DNA of 64,000 nucleotides from Delphinus delphis (GCF_949987515.2 NC_082684.1:52666006-52730005), one strand, 5' to 3'. Shown: positions 24,701 through 37,870, numbered from the stretch's first letter. A program made the numbers and translations. Notes: generated by a model not told the origin, from the sequence alone.

Positions 24701-25234
24701 TCATGGCTGAACTTTAGAAGAGGAATTGGATGGCTTTCTTGCTTCCCTTGCAAAGCTGACTCTGATTCAGTGTTGACAGCAGGGCATGCAGTCTCTCATC
24801 TAACATTCATTTTGTTTTTAGATATCTTTTGTGATAATTCATGTTTGTATTGTTCACCAATTTCCAACATTACCTTCAGAAACTCACATTACTTTTTTCC
24901 TTCTATATCTTTGCAATTGACAGAAATGTTTCTTAGCTGCATAAGAGCAATACATGTGAAGTTTATTTTACCTGAACTATAGTGATATATACACTTGAAG
25001 CCCAGTGTCACTTGCATACTCAAAAGACCATCCCTCCTGCTCTATTAGTCAGGTCTTTATACTGGTCTTTCCTCTTTTTTAAGTGGGAATTTAGAGCATA
25101 AGGCATATCTGTCTTCAAGTATGGATTCTAAAATATATCTGTAAACCAAATTCAATTAACTTGGGTTATCTGCTCTCTTTTTCTATCTGTCATTGAAAAA
25201 TAAACACAGGATATCGTAGTTTTTTCATAGAATA
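18771..25234. other. Intron 1, unassigned
   Basis: No exon, RNA gene or confident repeat family was recognised over this long stretch. Small features are a CA run near 19186-19196 and a TATA-rich patch at 24580-24645. Open frames up to 130 codons have no domain signature. Confidence 0.35.
24580..24645. repeat. AT/TATA low-complexity tract
   Basis: Interrupted ATATAT sequence with several self-complementary stretches. Confidence 0.7.
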
Positions 25235-25390
25235 ATTGCCATTTTTCAAGTGCCTCCTATATGTCACACCTTCTAGGAGTTTTTTATACATTATGTCATA
25301 CTCTAATCTTTGAATGAAGTAGATGAGAAATCTGAAACTCGTACAGTTTAAATAACTAACATATAGTTACCGGTGGCTGAATTTGAAATC
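25235..25390 (+). repeat. MIR SINE
   Basis: 'caagtgcctcctatatgtca' through 'gtagatgagaaatctgaaac' follows the MIR core. Confidence 0.65.
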
Positions 25391-28124
25391 ACATATGAAG
25401 TGTATATGAAAATAAATATTTGTATATATTCTTATATGTATTATTAAATTATGTTCATATATGTGTGTTTATACCCACTATGATGAAGCCATGCAAGTTA
25501 CCTGGATCATCTTGTGTCATGTATGTGACGTCTCAGTCTATATTTGAAATGCAGATTAGGTGAAAAATTCTAGCTTTTTGCCTGAGAAATAGAAATAGGT
25601 AGCTAATGTCAGCACTTTGTATCATAATTTTCTTACTTGGAAAAAGAAGATATGATTTATAATTTTCATTGTTTTTTTTTTCTTTTTAGAAGCAAAATGC
25701 CCATACTGAGGACTCTCTCTGGTATAGTTTATTTTTGGACTAGTAGGATATTTTAAGCATATTCATAATTAGTGACCTGTAAAAATGAAGACATGGCTCT
25801 ACTAGATATTCTGCAGAAGTAGTTATATTCCTCCATGTAAAATAGGAAGCATGTGCTCATAAAAAAAATAAACTGTCAACTGTACTACTTTATTTTCCCC
25901 CAGGCTGATTAACAATCACTGGCCTTGGTAAGATTGATAGTTAAGTGTGATATGTGGCCTGATTTTTGCCTTGAGTTCCCTCTGGGTATGGCTTGGACAC
26001 TTTTTGCAGAGTTAATTGAGGAGACTATATCAGCATATCAGTGGGTTTCTATTCTTGAAAATCTTGTGCTCAAGAGGAGAGTTGATTGCAAGCTCTGCCC
26101 CTTCTCTTAGCTGCCAGGGAGTTCCTCAAACCTCAAAGCTTACAAATTAGTGCAGTTTAGTGATTTGTTTTAGGCTTTTAGCTACAGCATTTGCGGCTAT
26201 AAAAGTAATTTTTTTCCTATGCTTTTTGAATGTAGTTATTGTGTGATATAGTATAACCCTGTACCATTCTGGTTATTGTGTGATTGATACAGAAACTGCT
26301 TCGATAGGAAACCATTTCAAGCGAGAACAGGAAAGGTATTATATTCAGCTGTGATGCCATGCATTTCTAAACAGCTGATGTTTTCTTTAACTGATAACCA
26401 CCCCCCAAATTTTCAGAGGCAGTTGAGCCTTTAGAACTTTAACTCTTAATTCAGTCTGGCTGCAAGAGCAGTGCCCTGAAATTCACTATACATTCACAAT
26501 TCACAATGTGGAATTCATTAATTCTTAGTATAATTGGGTGCTGTGATTGTTGTGTTTTAAAGTCAGACCTCTTTAAGAATATGGAGAAACATCGATTTTG
26601 TGAATTTTTCTCTAAAGAGTGCTTCTTCATATTCAAGCCAGATAGTTGAAACTAGTGGTCTATGACTTTCTGCACACTGAAAATTGTGATAATGTTGTTA
26701 AATGGAGTGGGCCATCATGTATTTTGCAACCTAAGAATCTCAAATTAAATTGCAAGCCTTTGTAAAGGAATAGAGTAAGAGATGGGTCAAATCAAAGTTC
26801 AAAAGAGTTTAATCATAGATTGTATGTTTTTCTTACCTCACATATTTAATGATATATCTGGGAATACTTACAAAAAATAGTGCACCCTGTTTTTATGTCT
26901 TTCTTTACTCCTAATTTTTGTATTTTATGATACCTTGGATGCAATGATCTAGTTTGGATGAAGGTGGATAGTGTCTTAATGATTAGGTATAAAATTAGAT
27001 ACCTAAGATGCATCTATGTTATGGTTTATCATTTAATTGGATATTATAAATATTAACAATTAATGTTAATTCAATTAAATGTCTAAAAAAGCTGGAACAG
27101 AGATTCTTATGAACTTGAAAATGCTATTTAAATATCTTTAGTTGTGACAAAAGGTAAAGTCTAGATATTTTTAAAGATTATTTAAAAATTGTTCTAAGAA
27201 TCTTTTCTGGTGGCTTAACTATTGACTGCTTCTCATTCATTGTACATAGCTGTCATCCTCCCAACAATCATTATGACATTGCAGAGGTTTTCTCATTATT
27301 AATGAAAAACTCAGCATTTCTACAAATTGAAAGTGTTTGATAAAGCAAGTAAATGAAAACCAGTAAAGCAAACTTCCAGTATACTATTGTGTACTGTTCT
27401 GGGGGGATTGGATTTGAAGTTGCATGTGGAGGAACAGGTGAGTTAGTCTGGTCAGAGTATTGGCCCCCAAATAGGCAGAATCAGCTGGAATCAATTTATT
27501 GCTATTACAGGAAAATAGTTGGGCCCAGGTCATGGGAATTAGTAGGATGGATCAAGGCAGGATGAGGTGTCTGCTTGTCAGAGACTGAGAGGCAGATTAA
27601 CATGCAGGTGGTTTTGGAGGGAGTGCTCTTGGAAGAGAGGGAGGGAGCCAGAATTCAGCAGGGGGAGAAGTTGAGCGGCGATTCAGTTACAGGAGAGTCC
27701 TAAGCTGAGCAAATGGGGTACTGTGAAGTTGGGGTAGACCTTCAGAGATGTCCCAGATAAAGATCCTTTTCATCCCCTTTTCCACCAGTCACTGGGTGTG
27801 GGCTGCCCCTGGGGAGGGGGCAACGTATCTCAGCTTCTCTTGGGTTAAAGGCAAATCCTAGGAGAAAACTCAACTGTGAGCAATCAGAAGGTAACACTCT
27901 TGGGCGTTGGGGGAATGAATGCCTTCATGCAGAAGGGCTTCTGGACACTGCATCACATCTTCTAGACATCACCCCTGTGGTGTTCATATTGGCTTGCTTA
28001 TGAAAGTTCATCCCTTCTGGGAACTGGTCCTCTGAGAGCAGGCCTCTTGTCTTAGGGATACAAACAAGAAGAAAGTCTGCGGGATAAACTTCAGCCCCTG
28101 CTGCTGCTCCTGAACTCTGATACT
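25391..28124. other. Intron 1, unassigned
   Basis: AT-rich to 27.3 kb, then a more balanced stretch that may be a degraded LTR or ERV end adjoining the pol remnant. No family could be supported. Confidence 0.35.
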
Positions 28125-28139
28125 CATCATCCCTTTTTT

Positions 28140-28345
28140 TAATTTTTTTTTTTGCAGTACGCAGGCCTCTCACTTTTGTGGCCTCTCCCTTTGCGGAGCA
28201 CAGGCTCCGGACGCGCAGGCCCAGCAGCCATGGCTCACGGGCCCAGCCGCTCCGCGGCATGTGGGATCTTCCCGGACCGGGGCACGAACCCGTGTCCCCT
28301 GCATCGGCAGGCGGACTCTCAACCACTGCGCCACCAGGGAAGCCC
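28140..28345 (-). mobile_element. CHR-type SINE
   Basis: Near-consensus reverse copy with poly(T) at the left. The target duplication CATCATCCCTTTTTT is perfect (28125-28139 and 28346-28360). Confidence 0.93.
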
Positions 28346-29089
28346 CATCATCCCTTTTTTAACCACCTTTTCTAGATCTCCCTTACCCCCAGCTAGCAAC
28401 TCTAATGGGCTGATTGGTGTAAGCGACGCTGAAGGGCTTGGGATCCTGGTCTCTATGCCCTTTTCAGGCTGCTTCCACAGCTGCTGCATTTGTCAGTTTG
28501 CTTCCAGAATCAGGAGGGAGCACCAGCAGATACTTACGTGGGTCACCTGGGTGCCTGATGTCTTCTTCCCTCCTCACATTGAGTTCATAGCAGTCTTGCC
28601 TTCTCTTAACAATCAGGGTTAATTGTCCCTGCCTGAGAGGTGACTTTTTCTTGCCTGCTTGTCTTTTGCACAAGGAGCCCACAGTGGCTAGGTGGCAACT
28701 GTCACAGGAGTTTGAGACTCTTGCTCTTTTCCCTGGGGGATGTGTTACCTCTCTGGAAACCGGGAATCTTAGCCACACAGGGTCTATAATGATGGGGATT
28801 GGAAGCACAGATACTCCATGTGGGTTACTAGGAGTGAAGGTAAAGGGACTCTTGGACCTGTGTGTTCTACTTGCTAGGGACACAGGTCCACATGATGATC
28901 ATTCATTTAGGGTTATACTATATCCTGGGGGTGGGTACCTGATCCACTCAGGGTCTTCTCCCCAAGTTGCTCTATTAGATGCTCTTTCTTCTATCATCCT
29001 ATCAGATCAGCAGCTTTTGAGTGGCACATGACGTGATATAACCAGTGGATTGTATGATCACATAGTCATCGCTGTACTTTCTTTTCTCT

Positions 29090-29368
29090 TCAGAGGATCC
29101 CTGTGTTCAGTGCAGTGTTATGAGGGATCCCATTTGGGTGGATTACATATTCTGAAAGCCCTTGGATTGAGGTGCTTGCTGAGGCCTTGTAGGCAGTAAA
29201 TATAAACCCATATCCAGAATATGTGTCAATTCTAGTCAAGATGACTCTCTGCTCCTTCATGTCTGAACGGAGTCCAATGTAGTCGATTACCACTGAACAG
29301 CTGGCTAGTTTCCTTGAGGCATGGTGTATGTCAGGGTCTCTCTTACTGGTAGGTTGGACATTTAGCAT
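29090..29368 (-). pseudogene. ERV-L-type integrase core fragment
   Basis: Ninety-two codons remain open on the minus strand. They show the D-Y-I-G block around residues 29-32, an I-D-T-Y-S-G-Y-G-F box at residues 47-55 (around 29204-29230), and a G-I-P block near residue 79. This is the arrangement of a retroviral integrase catalytic core. The position where the second catalytic acid is expected reads Asn, and the zinc-binding and C-terminal parts are not recognisable. It is a dead fossil, not an expressed gene. Confidence 0.7.
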
Positions 29369-29524
29369 CAGTCGTAGCTGATAAGCCTCTGTGAATGGGA
29401 GCCTTTGCTACTTAATATATGCATAGTGTCCATACTTTTCACTGTGGCTGCTTTCTTCTTGCACCTAGTGAACAACACTGAGGTGACTGATGGCAAGCTG
29501 ACTGATGTCAACTGGTCACGTCTT

Positions 29525-30118
29525 TATGTCTATTTGGCTGTTTATTGCTTTACTCTAATTACTATTGCTCTGTAAAAAGCCATCCAAACTTAGTGGTAGA
29601 GAACAGCCACTTTATTATGTTCATGGAGTCTGTGGGCCAGGAATTCACACAAGGGACAGTCAGAATGGCTTATTTTTGCCCCATAGATTCTGGAACCTTA
29701 CCTGGGAAAACTTGAAGGCAGAGGGTGACTTGACATCTAGGAACTAGAATCATCTGGAGGCATCTTTATTCTGGCTGACAGCTGAGACCTCATCTGGTTG
29801 GCAGGTAGAATGCCTATATGGGGTGTCTCCATGTGGGCTGTCGCATCGTTTGGGCTTCATCACAGCATGATGGCTGGATTCTAAAAGCATGTATCCCAAG
29901 AGGATAGAAGTAGTCTCCTGGGATCTTGCTTGGGCAGCCACATGCATCAATTCTATATACTCTTGTTTGAGGCAGAGACAAATGTTCACCCAGGTTGAAA
30001 GGAAGGGACTATAGATCCCACTAGTTGATGGGAATAGTGCCAAGTTCACATTGGAGGAAGGATTTGTGTGATTAAGGAAATTTTTGCAGCCTTCTTTAGA
30101 AAGTACAGTCTGCAACAT
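29525..30118 (-). mobile_element. LTR-like ancient repeat inside the ERV remnant
   Basis: 'ctctgtaaaaagccatccaa', 'gtctgtgggccaggaattca' and 'cttcatcacagcatgatggc' are in the order of an old MaLR/ERVL-type LTR in reverse. It splits the pol remnant. Exact family is not certain. Confidence 0.5.
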
Positions 30119-31259
30119 GACTCTTTCATGGTGGATGCTCTCTTGGGGGCAATAACATGGTAGACAAAGATCTGTCTACTTTGTGCCCACTCCAGGCATC
30201 CAGCCAACCAACCAGCCAAGCTATTCACTGCCAATAAATAAACAAGTAAGTAAGTATATATTCTTACCTCATCTACTTCTCTTTCCACACAGAGTGTATG
30301 ATCCCTGAAGTTCTGTCCGTGTTCTGAGGGTAGATTTCCCCTCACCACTGACTTTGAAGACACCCCCTAGTGGGGTGCAGTTCCTTTTTAGTATGTACCA
30401 CATATCAAGCCAAACCAATCTCTAGACCATTATTGGACTTGGTGATTATAAGGGACTTCCCACGCAGTCACAGGTGGGAGTTGATGATAGGGAGCCAGTG
30501 CTCATTATTCAGGGTAGATGTAGGGGTCCGGACCACCTCCTCTGCATGTAGCTCACTTGTGCGTTCTCTGTCTACTTGTGCTCAGTCCCAAATATACCAT
30601 TTTTATCTAATAATGGATTAGTTCTGGGCCTGCTTGACCTTGCATGACTTGGCTGACAGAATCCAGCTTATAATGGACATATTTGGCTACATGGTCTCTT
30701 GATAGCCTGTGGTCAGGCACTCTGCCTCAACAAGGCTCAGTAGTACCTTATAATCTATTTTCAAATGATTTTTAATTCTCTCTTGCAAATGACATGGGCT
30801 TTCTTAAAATCCTTAGGTGTTTATGCTGTAATTCTCTTACTGTGGCTTGCCATAAATTCTATATGGTATTTTCTCCCACCAGAGATACTTCTAATATCGT
30901 GGAGTTTGTGGGATCATATGGCCCAAGCTTCAGGATTTCTTCAGTGAAACCTGTACCTTCTGCAAAGCCTTTGACTTCTCTATGCCCCATTCCAACCCAG
31001 CATCCTTCTGTCACACATGGTAAATGGACCAGATCAGTATTCCTAGCATAGGATGTGTTCCCTCCTGAATTTAAAGAGGCCTGTTAGAGATTTTGCTTCC
31101 TTCTTATTGATGAATGATGTGAGATGCAATATTTTGTCCTTTCCTTATGAAGAGTTGTCCTCGCATTACTCAGGTCTTAGAGCCCTAAAACTTTCATTGG
31201 TTAATATGTTAATTTTGCATTCTCTGAGCACATGTGTTTTTCCAAGGCTTCTAAAGTAC

Positions 31260-31990
31260 TTGCCAATTTTTGCTTATCTGGCCCACTTAATAGGCTGTGA
31301 TGGATATAATAGACCAATGTAATGTTTCACATAATGTCCAGTAAGTTCATATCCTTATGGACTATATTATGGCAAAGGATGAAAAACTTATAATCTTGGG
31401 TCAGGATGGTAGATGTATACTGCTGTTTGCCCCATGTGAGTGAGAACTGCTTCTGGTTCTTCTTGATAGAGATGGACAAGAATGCATTTGCTAGACCAGT
31501 TATCAATTACTGTTACTTAAAGTTGTATCAATCTGCTCTAGCAAAGATACCACAACTAGCCACACACCTGTGATTGATGCTTCTACTTGGTTGAATATCT
31601 GGTAGTCCACTCTCATCTTCCATCATCCATTTGGTTGTTGTATTGAGCAGACTAGTGAATAAAATTAGGACATAATGTCTCCTTCAGGGTGTTAAGAGTG
31701 GCACTAGTATCTTCCATTCCTACCGATAAACAATATTGTTTGTGATTTGCTATCTTGGTTTAAGGTTGGGATAATAGACATTTTAGTGACTCCCCTCACC
31801 CTGGCTGCCACTCTGCTGCTTTTATGATTAATTGTGCCAACATTGCTACTGAGACTTAAGTGCTTCAAACTGGCCTGTATTATTTAGAGATCCTATCATT
31901 CCCACTGCTGTCAGGGAATCCAAGTCTGTAATGACATCTCCTACTGTCAGTCCTGACCTCAGCAATGTCAAGACCCCTCTCACTGGTGCA
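31260..31990 (-). pseudogene. ERV-L-type reverse transcriptase fragment
   Basis: The minus strand encodes a QFSLTWGKQQYT-type block followed by the catalytic box position at 31297-31308. That box reads Tyr-Ile-His-His, so both catalytic acids are gone, and a stop codon lies between the two blocks. Frameshifts break the rest. It is inactive. Confidence 0.65.
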
Positions 31991-32268
31991 GACATAGTCA
32001 GTTGCTGATTTCTCTGGCTTTAAATAGTATATGTACTCAAGCTTTCCCACTCTTTTAACCTTTTAGAAATATTCTTTGTTTAGTCATTCTGTGATAAGAG
32101 TATAGTGTTTGGTCTGGTTAGCCCAATTTTTTGGACAGCCCAGAGATAATGAAACCCCTTTCCCCAAATAACTAGTAGTCTTGGTAACATTTAAAAATAC
32201 TCCATTGTCATGCATTGTATTTCTACGTCTGACCAATTATACATTTGGTTTCTAAGAGGATTGTTATG

Positions 32269-32637
32269 GACTAAATTATGTCCCCCAAATTCCTATGTTA
32301 AAGCCCTAACCTTCAATGTTACCGTATTTGGAGATTAGGGCTTTAAAAAGGTAATTAAAGACAAATGAGGTCGTAAGAGTAGGACTCCAAGAGGACTACT
32401 GTCCTTGTAAGAAAAGGAAGAGATACCAAGAAAACACTCACACAGAGGTATGAACACAGCAAGAAGGTTGACACCTGCAAGCCAAGGAGAGAGGGCTCTG
32501 GAGAGAACAGTCCTGTCAGCACCTTGAACTTGGACCTCCAGCCTCCAGAACTGTGAGAAAATAACTTTTTGTTGTTTAAGCCACCCGATCTGTGGTTGTG
32601 GCAGCTCTTTTGTTATGGCAGCTCTTGCCAACTAATT
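32269..32637 (+). mobile_element. MLT1-type LTR, sense
   Basis: It starts 'tgttatggactaaattatgt' and ends '...ttatggcagctcttgccaac'. The 'ggacctccagcctccagaac' and 'tgttgtttaagccaccc' blocks are diagnostic. It is inserted in the antisense ERV remnant, hence younger than it. Confidence 0.9.
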
Positions 32638-33794
32638 CAGGGATCAATAAATAAACTGACTACAATAGCACATATCTATCCCCCTTAATAGGAATAAAAC
32701 ACACTCTGTCTTTTGATCTACTTTTCCATTACATGCCATGTTTCTGTTTCCGGTATTTCTATTTCACCTAGTAAGGGATGTCACTTGCAAGCCAGGTTTG
32801 CAAGCCTGTTTTACTAGTATTATTGCACTATTTCCTGGGGTCCTCACTAGGGTGTTAATAAATCCTTTATCACAGGAAGGTACTCCCATGTCAAAAAACT
32901 CTCCCTTATCCAGCTTTCTATTCTTTCCCATCTTAATCCAGCACCTTCAAAATCTGTTACCCTGCATATTCTTCCAGCTCCTGCTAGTACTTATTAGCTA
33001 AATCCACTTCCTTCAGGGCATAGTGTTCTTTCTTCCTTGGCAATTCTAATACCTCCATGGCTGGGTTATGTTTTAATTTAACCCTGGCTATTGGATTGGC
33101 TACCAGTGTGGGCTTTAGGGTTAGTTTCTAAGGGAGAAAAGTTTTGTCTTGCTGGACAGAGGTCTCTGCATCAATGAACTCTCAGTGATCCAACTTTATG
33201 TCCCATTCCCTGTAGACTCAAGCATCTTCATACTCAGCCCCTAAGTTACTCTACAGCTCTGCTGGCAATGTTGGCGAGGTCCTGTGGCTCTTGTGGGCCA
33301 TTGTCCCTTTCATCCCTCTGCAGGCTCAGCGCTTCCCCAGCCAGCTGTGACTTATTCCTAGTTGTGGACCTAGGCAGGAGAGGACATGGTGGCAAATCCT
33401 CAGTGAGGCTCATGTCCTCTTGTGGAGAACTGTCATTTGACTTGTCTTCAATCAAGGAAGAAGTAGGAAGCACTAGTCTCTAATGGGGCGGAACGTGCCA
33501 CTTCTCGAGGCATACATAGTCCAGGGAACCTGATATCAAGATTGTTGCATGTGTCAAACCCGATGTTCATTTCCTAAATCTCCAGGGTCCACAGCTTCCC
33601 AACTCAGCCCTTTATTTTGAAGTAGCTGACTTTTTAGTTGAATTCATCTGTATCTAGAGCCCCTAACATAATTAAATTCTGGACCTGACCCTCAAGAATT
33701 TTTTTTACCTTCTATTTGTAAGGAGATGAGATTGTTTCCATTTACCGACAAGAAAATTCTCTGGCTTTCACACTTGATCTTAAATTGATAATTG

Positions 33795-34240
33795 TATTAG
33801 TTTTCTATTGCTGTTTTAACAAATTACCATAAACTTGGTGGTTTAAAGCAATAAAAGTTCTCTTACAGATCTGTAGGTCAGAAGCCTGACATGGGTCTCA
33901 GTGGGGTAAAATCAAGGGGTCAGCAGGGCTGTGTTAATTTCTAGAGGCTCTAAGGGAGAATCCATTTCCTGTTCCTTCCTGGCTTCTACAAGCTGCCCAT
34001 ATATCTTGGCCCATAGCCCATTTTTCCATCTGCAAAGCTGGCAGTGTTGCATCTCTCTGTGCCCTTTTTCCATAGTCACATCTACCTCTGATTACATTGG
34101 ACGCACCCTGAAAATCCAGGATGTTCTTTCTATTTTAAGGTAACTGATAGCAACCTTAATTTCATTTGCAGCCTTCATTCCTTTTTGCCTTGCAACCTAT
34201 GTGGAAATCTTTGACGAGGGGGCAGTATTCTGCCAACCAC
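33795..34240 (-). mobile_element. MLT1-type LTR, antisense
   Basis: 'tgtattagttttctattgct' start, 'aaatcaaggggtcagcaggg' middle and 'ctgccaaccacagta' end. It closely parallels the copy at 39925-40420. Confidence 0.75.
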
Positions 34241-35539
34241 AGTAATAAATTGATGCCAGCCTTCCACTGTTTTTCCTCAAGTGCATGGGTAGTCCCCAGC
34301 AATAACCATCTAATTCTGCACTCCTTGTAGTTGCTACTTACCCGAACCTCTTAATACCTGAGGCATTGCATACACCTTCCTCTAGTATAACATCATTTCA
34401 GTTCACCTAGGTAAGCTAGAGGTAAAATTATGAAAAACTCAAGCAATCCTCGTCACAGATCTCAGCAAATCTCAGCAAAGAACTGTTGCTTCCACAACAT
34501 TTCTTTGATGAATGAATTCTTTTCTCTGGGGAAATTTGTTACCACTGTCTTGTGTTTCTTCTGTTACTTGTGTTCTATAGAAAATGAATCTTTTATTTTA
34601 AAGGACCTTAACTGTAGCAATTTCAGTTTTTCTTATGTTGAAATTTTTTTCTTGTCCATCTTAGATTCTCACTGGATAATAAGGATCTGCCATACCTACC
34701 AGTGTGCCGTGAATTGGTTGTTGGAAGTTAGGGGAATGAAAATGGAGATTAGGTGGTGTGTCAGAAAGCTGTATCTGGCTCAGAATTCCAACTACCTCTG
34801 TGGTATTTTGGCCGTATGTGCCAACTCTTTAGGGATTTTGAGATCCTGATTTCAGAGTGTGGGTTATAGTCCTTACTCATTTTTACTTTTTTGAAAAAAT
34901 TAAAAGTGATATATATTTTGTTCCACTATCAATTATCAGTTATTGGAGAAATATGTGTGTGTGTGTATGTATGTGTATGATATTGAAAAGATCTTTGCAA
35001 TTTTAAAAACTATTAAAGAATTATAAAATACTGTTTTCTTACCCAACCTCCATTTTCCTGTTTTGCCGATATTTTACAGGACTCATTTTCCCTCAAGAAG
35101 TAATTATATAAACCTGAAGCAATTTTAATGGCATCTTCATAAGTTTTACATTTGTAAATTACAGCCTAATTCTATTTTAAAATTGTATACCTATTATAGA
35201 TGTTGAATAAATTGATCTTTTCAGATAAAGGAAAATTACCTTGTGAGTTTTCCATCATTGGAGTTAGTCTTGTTTATGCAGAATTTAAGAACATATGTGT
35301 ATCATTTGATACTTCTATTGGTTGTTATGTATATATAATGAAAGTTCAGGTTTCTCTGTGAATAATTTATTATGTCTATGTAGAACTTTTATTCTCAGAA
35401 ATAATAGATGACAGGAATATTGGCCATATTTAAGTTTGCTGTAAATAACCTTCCTTATTCCAAGCAATTTGAGATGTTCCAATAGTACTTCATAGTAAAG
35501 GAAAATAATAATATTTTCTAACAAAGAAATCTGTTTCAT
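34241..35539. other. Intron 1, unassigned
   Basis: A GT-rich run lies at 34953-34978. The first 200 bases could be more ERV internal sequence. No gene signal. Confidence 0.35.
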
Positions 35540-36387
35540 AGATAATGCTTACCTGTATCCTTTGCTAATTCCTCCTCCTCTTAGTTATGAGATATTAGAG
35601 ATTCTCAGAATTCTGTTCTTGTCGCTCTTTTTCTCCTCACTTTGCACCTTCTTGCCTTAAGACGTTGTCCAAACCATCTCCCTCTGATGACTTGCGGACT
35701 TATACTCCATACAAGATCTTTGTTCTGAGCTCCAGAGCAACACAGGTAACTGCCTCTTTCACATTTCTACTTTGATTCCTCAAAAGCATCAAAATTAATA
35801 TGTCAAAAGCTGGACTCTTGATCTTTGCCTAAATCTTTCTCCTCAGCTTTCCCCTTTTCGTTAAAGGTCACTCTGGTCTACACAATTATTCATATCATCC
35901 TCCTGGAAGTCATACTTAACACCACCATCTCCTTTATGCCACTTAACCAGGCCCCAAACAGGTCTCAAATGTACTGCTGCCACCACCCTGGTTCATGTCA
36001 TTTTTATAGTTTGTCTCTATAGATGCAGTTGGTTCTTAACTGTTCTTCCCCCAACCTTTTCGAACAACCTACTTCATACACCTCTGTACAGACATCCATA
36101 CGTCAAGCCTGCGTGATTTTTGAAAAAAGTCAGATTATGTCACTCCTCTACTTTAAAAGTCATTCAGGAATCGTTCCCATTCCTCTGAAGATAAATTTGA
36201 ACTCTCATGCCATGCTTACAAATCTAAGAAGTGGTCCCTGCCCACCTCTGTAGCTTCATTTTGAATTGCTGCTTTCTTTAAACATGGTGGAGACACAGTT
36301 GTTTTTATTTCGTCCCATAAATCTGCTAAGCTTTTTCCTGCTCTAGAGTCATTGTACATGCTTATCCCTTGCTCTGAAATTTTCTCC
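35540..36387 (+). mobile_element. L2 3' half, left part
   Basis: 'aaaagctggactcttgatct', 'tactgctgccaccaccctgg' and 'cagattatgtcactcctcta' follow L2 ORF2 and 3' sequence. It continues at 36911 after an LTR insertion. Confidence 0.75.
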
Positions 36388-36910
36388 CTAGTATTAGTCA
36401 GGGTTCTCTGGAGAAACAGAACCAACAGGAGATTATCTATCTATCTATTATCTATCGATATAGATATATATGGTCAGAGATTTATTATAAGAAATTGGCT
36501 CATGTGATTATGGAGGCCGACAAGTTCCAAGATCTGTAGTCAGCAAGCTGGAGTCATAGGAGAACAGATGGTTTATAGTTCTAGTCAAAAGGCCATCAGG
36601 CTTGAGACCCTCAACCCAGGAACAGCCAGTGTTTCATTTTGAGTTTGAAAGCAGGGAAAAAACCCTGTGTCCCACTTCAAAGGCAGCGAAGCAGGAGGAG
36701 TTCCTTCTTATTTGGGGAAGGTCAGCCTTTTGGTTTATTTAGGCCTTCAACTGATCAGACAAGTCCCACCAACATTAGGGAGGGCCATCAGCTTTACTCA
36801 TTTTATCGATTTAAATGTTATAAATTCATCCAAAAACATCTTCATAAAACCACATAGAATACTGTTTGACCAAATGTCTGGGCACCCCGTGACCCAGTCA
36901 AGTTTACATG
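36388..36910 (-). mobile_element. MLT2-type LTR, antisense, inserted in L2
   Basis: 'tagtcagggttctctggaga' at the left and 'catgtaaaattaactgtcac' at the right are the inverted MLT2 termini. A TATC/TCTA microsatellite (36435-36475) arose inside. It is the reverse of the copy at 2436-2975 and looks like a solo LTR. Confidence 0.8.
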
Positions 36911-37250
36911 TAAAATTAACTGTCACATTCCCCTTACCCTTTACCAGTCATTTCTGCCTAAGATTTTTCAATTCACAGATTAAAAATAGAGCAGCCCACC
37001 ATGATCACTCTGTTGACTTAACTTTAAGTCCACTGTTAAACCTCTCATAGCTTCATACATTTTATCTTTGAGTGCTTATCATGATTTATTATTCTGTATT
37101 TACCTGTGAAATAATTTGTTTGACATGTATCTTCCCCACTAAATTGGATGACCCAGAAGAGCAAGGACTGCTCTAACTTATTCACCATTTATACATGGAG
37201 CACTTTGCAGTTTGCCTGACACAACAGTTATTTTATTGGGGCTGGGGCAT
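36911..37250 (+). mobile_element. L2 3' end, right part
   Basis: 'gtatcttccccactaaattg' and 'gagcaaggactgctctaact' correspond to the L2 tail that follows the part ending at 36387. Confidence 0.6.
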
Positions 37251-37639
37251 GAATGGATATATTCATAAATGAGCTCTTTAAGTTTGTCATAGAAGTAGAA
37301 CATTGTGTGATTTTATTTATTTAGTCTTGTTCTATCTAGAAATGCTTTCACTTCCCATTTCTGGTGCCTTGTCTGCCATTGATCCTTCCCTGACTACACC
37401 AGCGCACTCACATCACATTCTATGAAGCTGAGGTTTTCTTGCACTTGTATTTCAATGCCTTCTGGTTTAGTACTTAATTGCTCTCTATTTATCTTTGGTT
37501 ACAATTGTTCATTGAGCAAATCATTATTAGACATTATGTACATAGCATGGTACTTTCTAGACGTTCAGGAAAATATTCAAACAATTTTGAGAATGGTCTT
37601 TGTCCTCAGGTAACATATACTCCCATTGACAAGACAAGG

Positions 37640-37870
37640 AAATTCATAATCATACCCATGATACCATCATTTACTGAGAATGAACCTTGTGTTAGAAACT
37701 TTATTTCATAAATTCTCAAAATACTCCTTTAATAGTGTCTGAATTCAGTGGAAGAAGCTGAGTCTCAGACAGATTGTATAATTTGTGAAAAGTTATGTAG
37801 CTAATAAGCGCCAAAGCCCAGATTAGAAGCCAGAAGTGTCTAACCCCACAATCTGTATGCATGTCCCTTA
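37640..37870 (+). repeat. MIR SINE
   Basis: 'catttactgagaatgaacct' through 'agctaataagcgccaaagcc' follows MIR order. Confidence 0.7.

Larger units (their letters stand above)
28361..33600 (-). mobile_element. ERV-L-type internal (pol) remnant, antisense, interrupted
   Basis: An old class III endogenous retrovirus internal region lies antisense to MDGA2. In transcription order (high to low coordinates) it shows reverse transcriptase (about 31990-31260) and then integrase (about 29420-28990). It is cut by an MLT1 LTR at 32269-32637 and another LTR-like repeat at 29525-30118, and a CHR SINE lies at its low-coordinate end. No long open frame survives; the best piece is the integrase segment. No flanking LTR pair could be assigned. 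Edges are uncertain, and 32640-33600 is assigned by position more than by clear similarity. Confidence 0.65.

Noticed and set aside
29090..29368. Open integrase-like frame as a domesticated host gene
   Set aside because: Only a core fragment remains, an expected catalytic acid is replaced, no promoter is seen and flanking pol is full of stops. Chance survival is the simpler reading.
28361..36910. One complete provirus running from the MLT2 LTR at 36388-36910 down to 28.4 kb
   Set aside because: The LTR is flanked on both sides by L2 sequence, so it inserted into an L2 and is not contiguous with the pol remnant.
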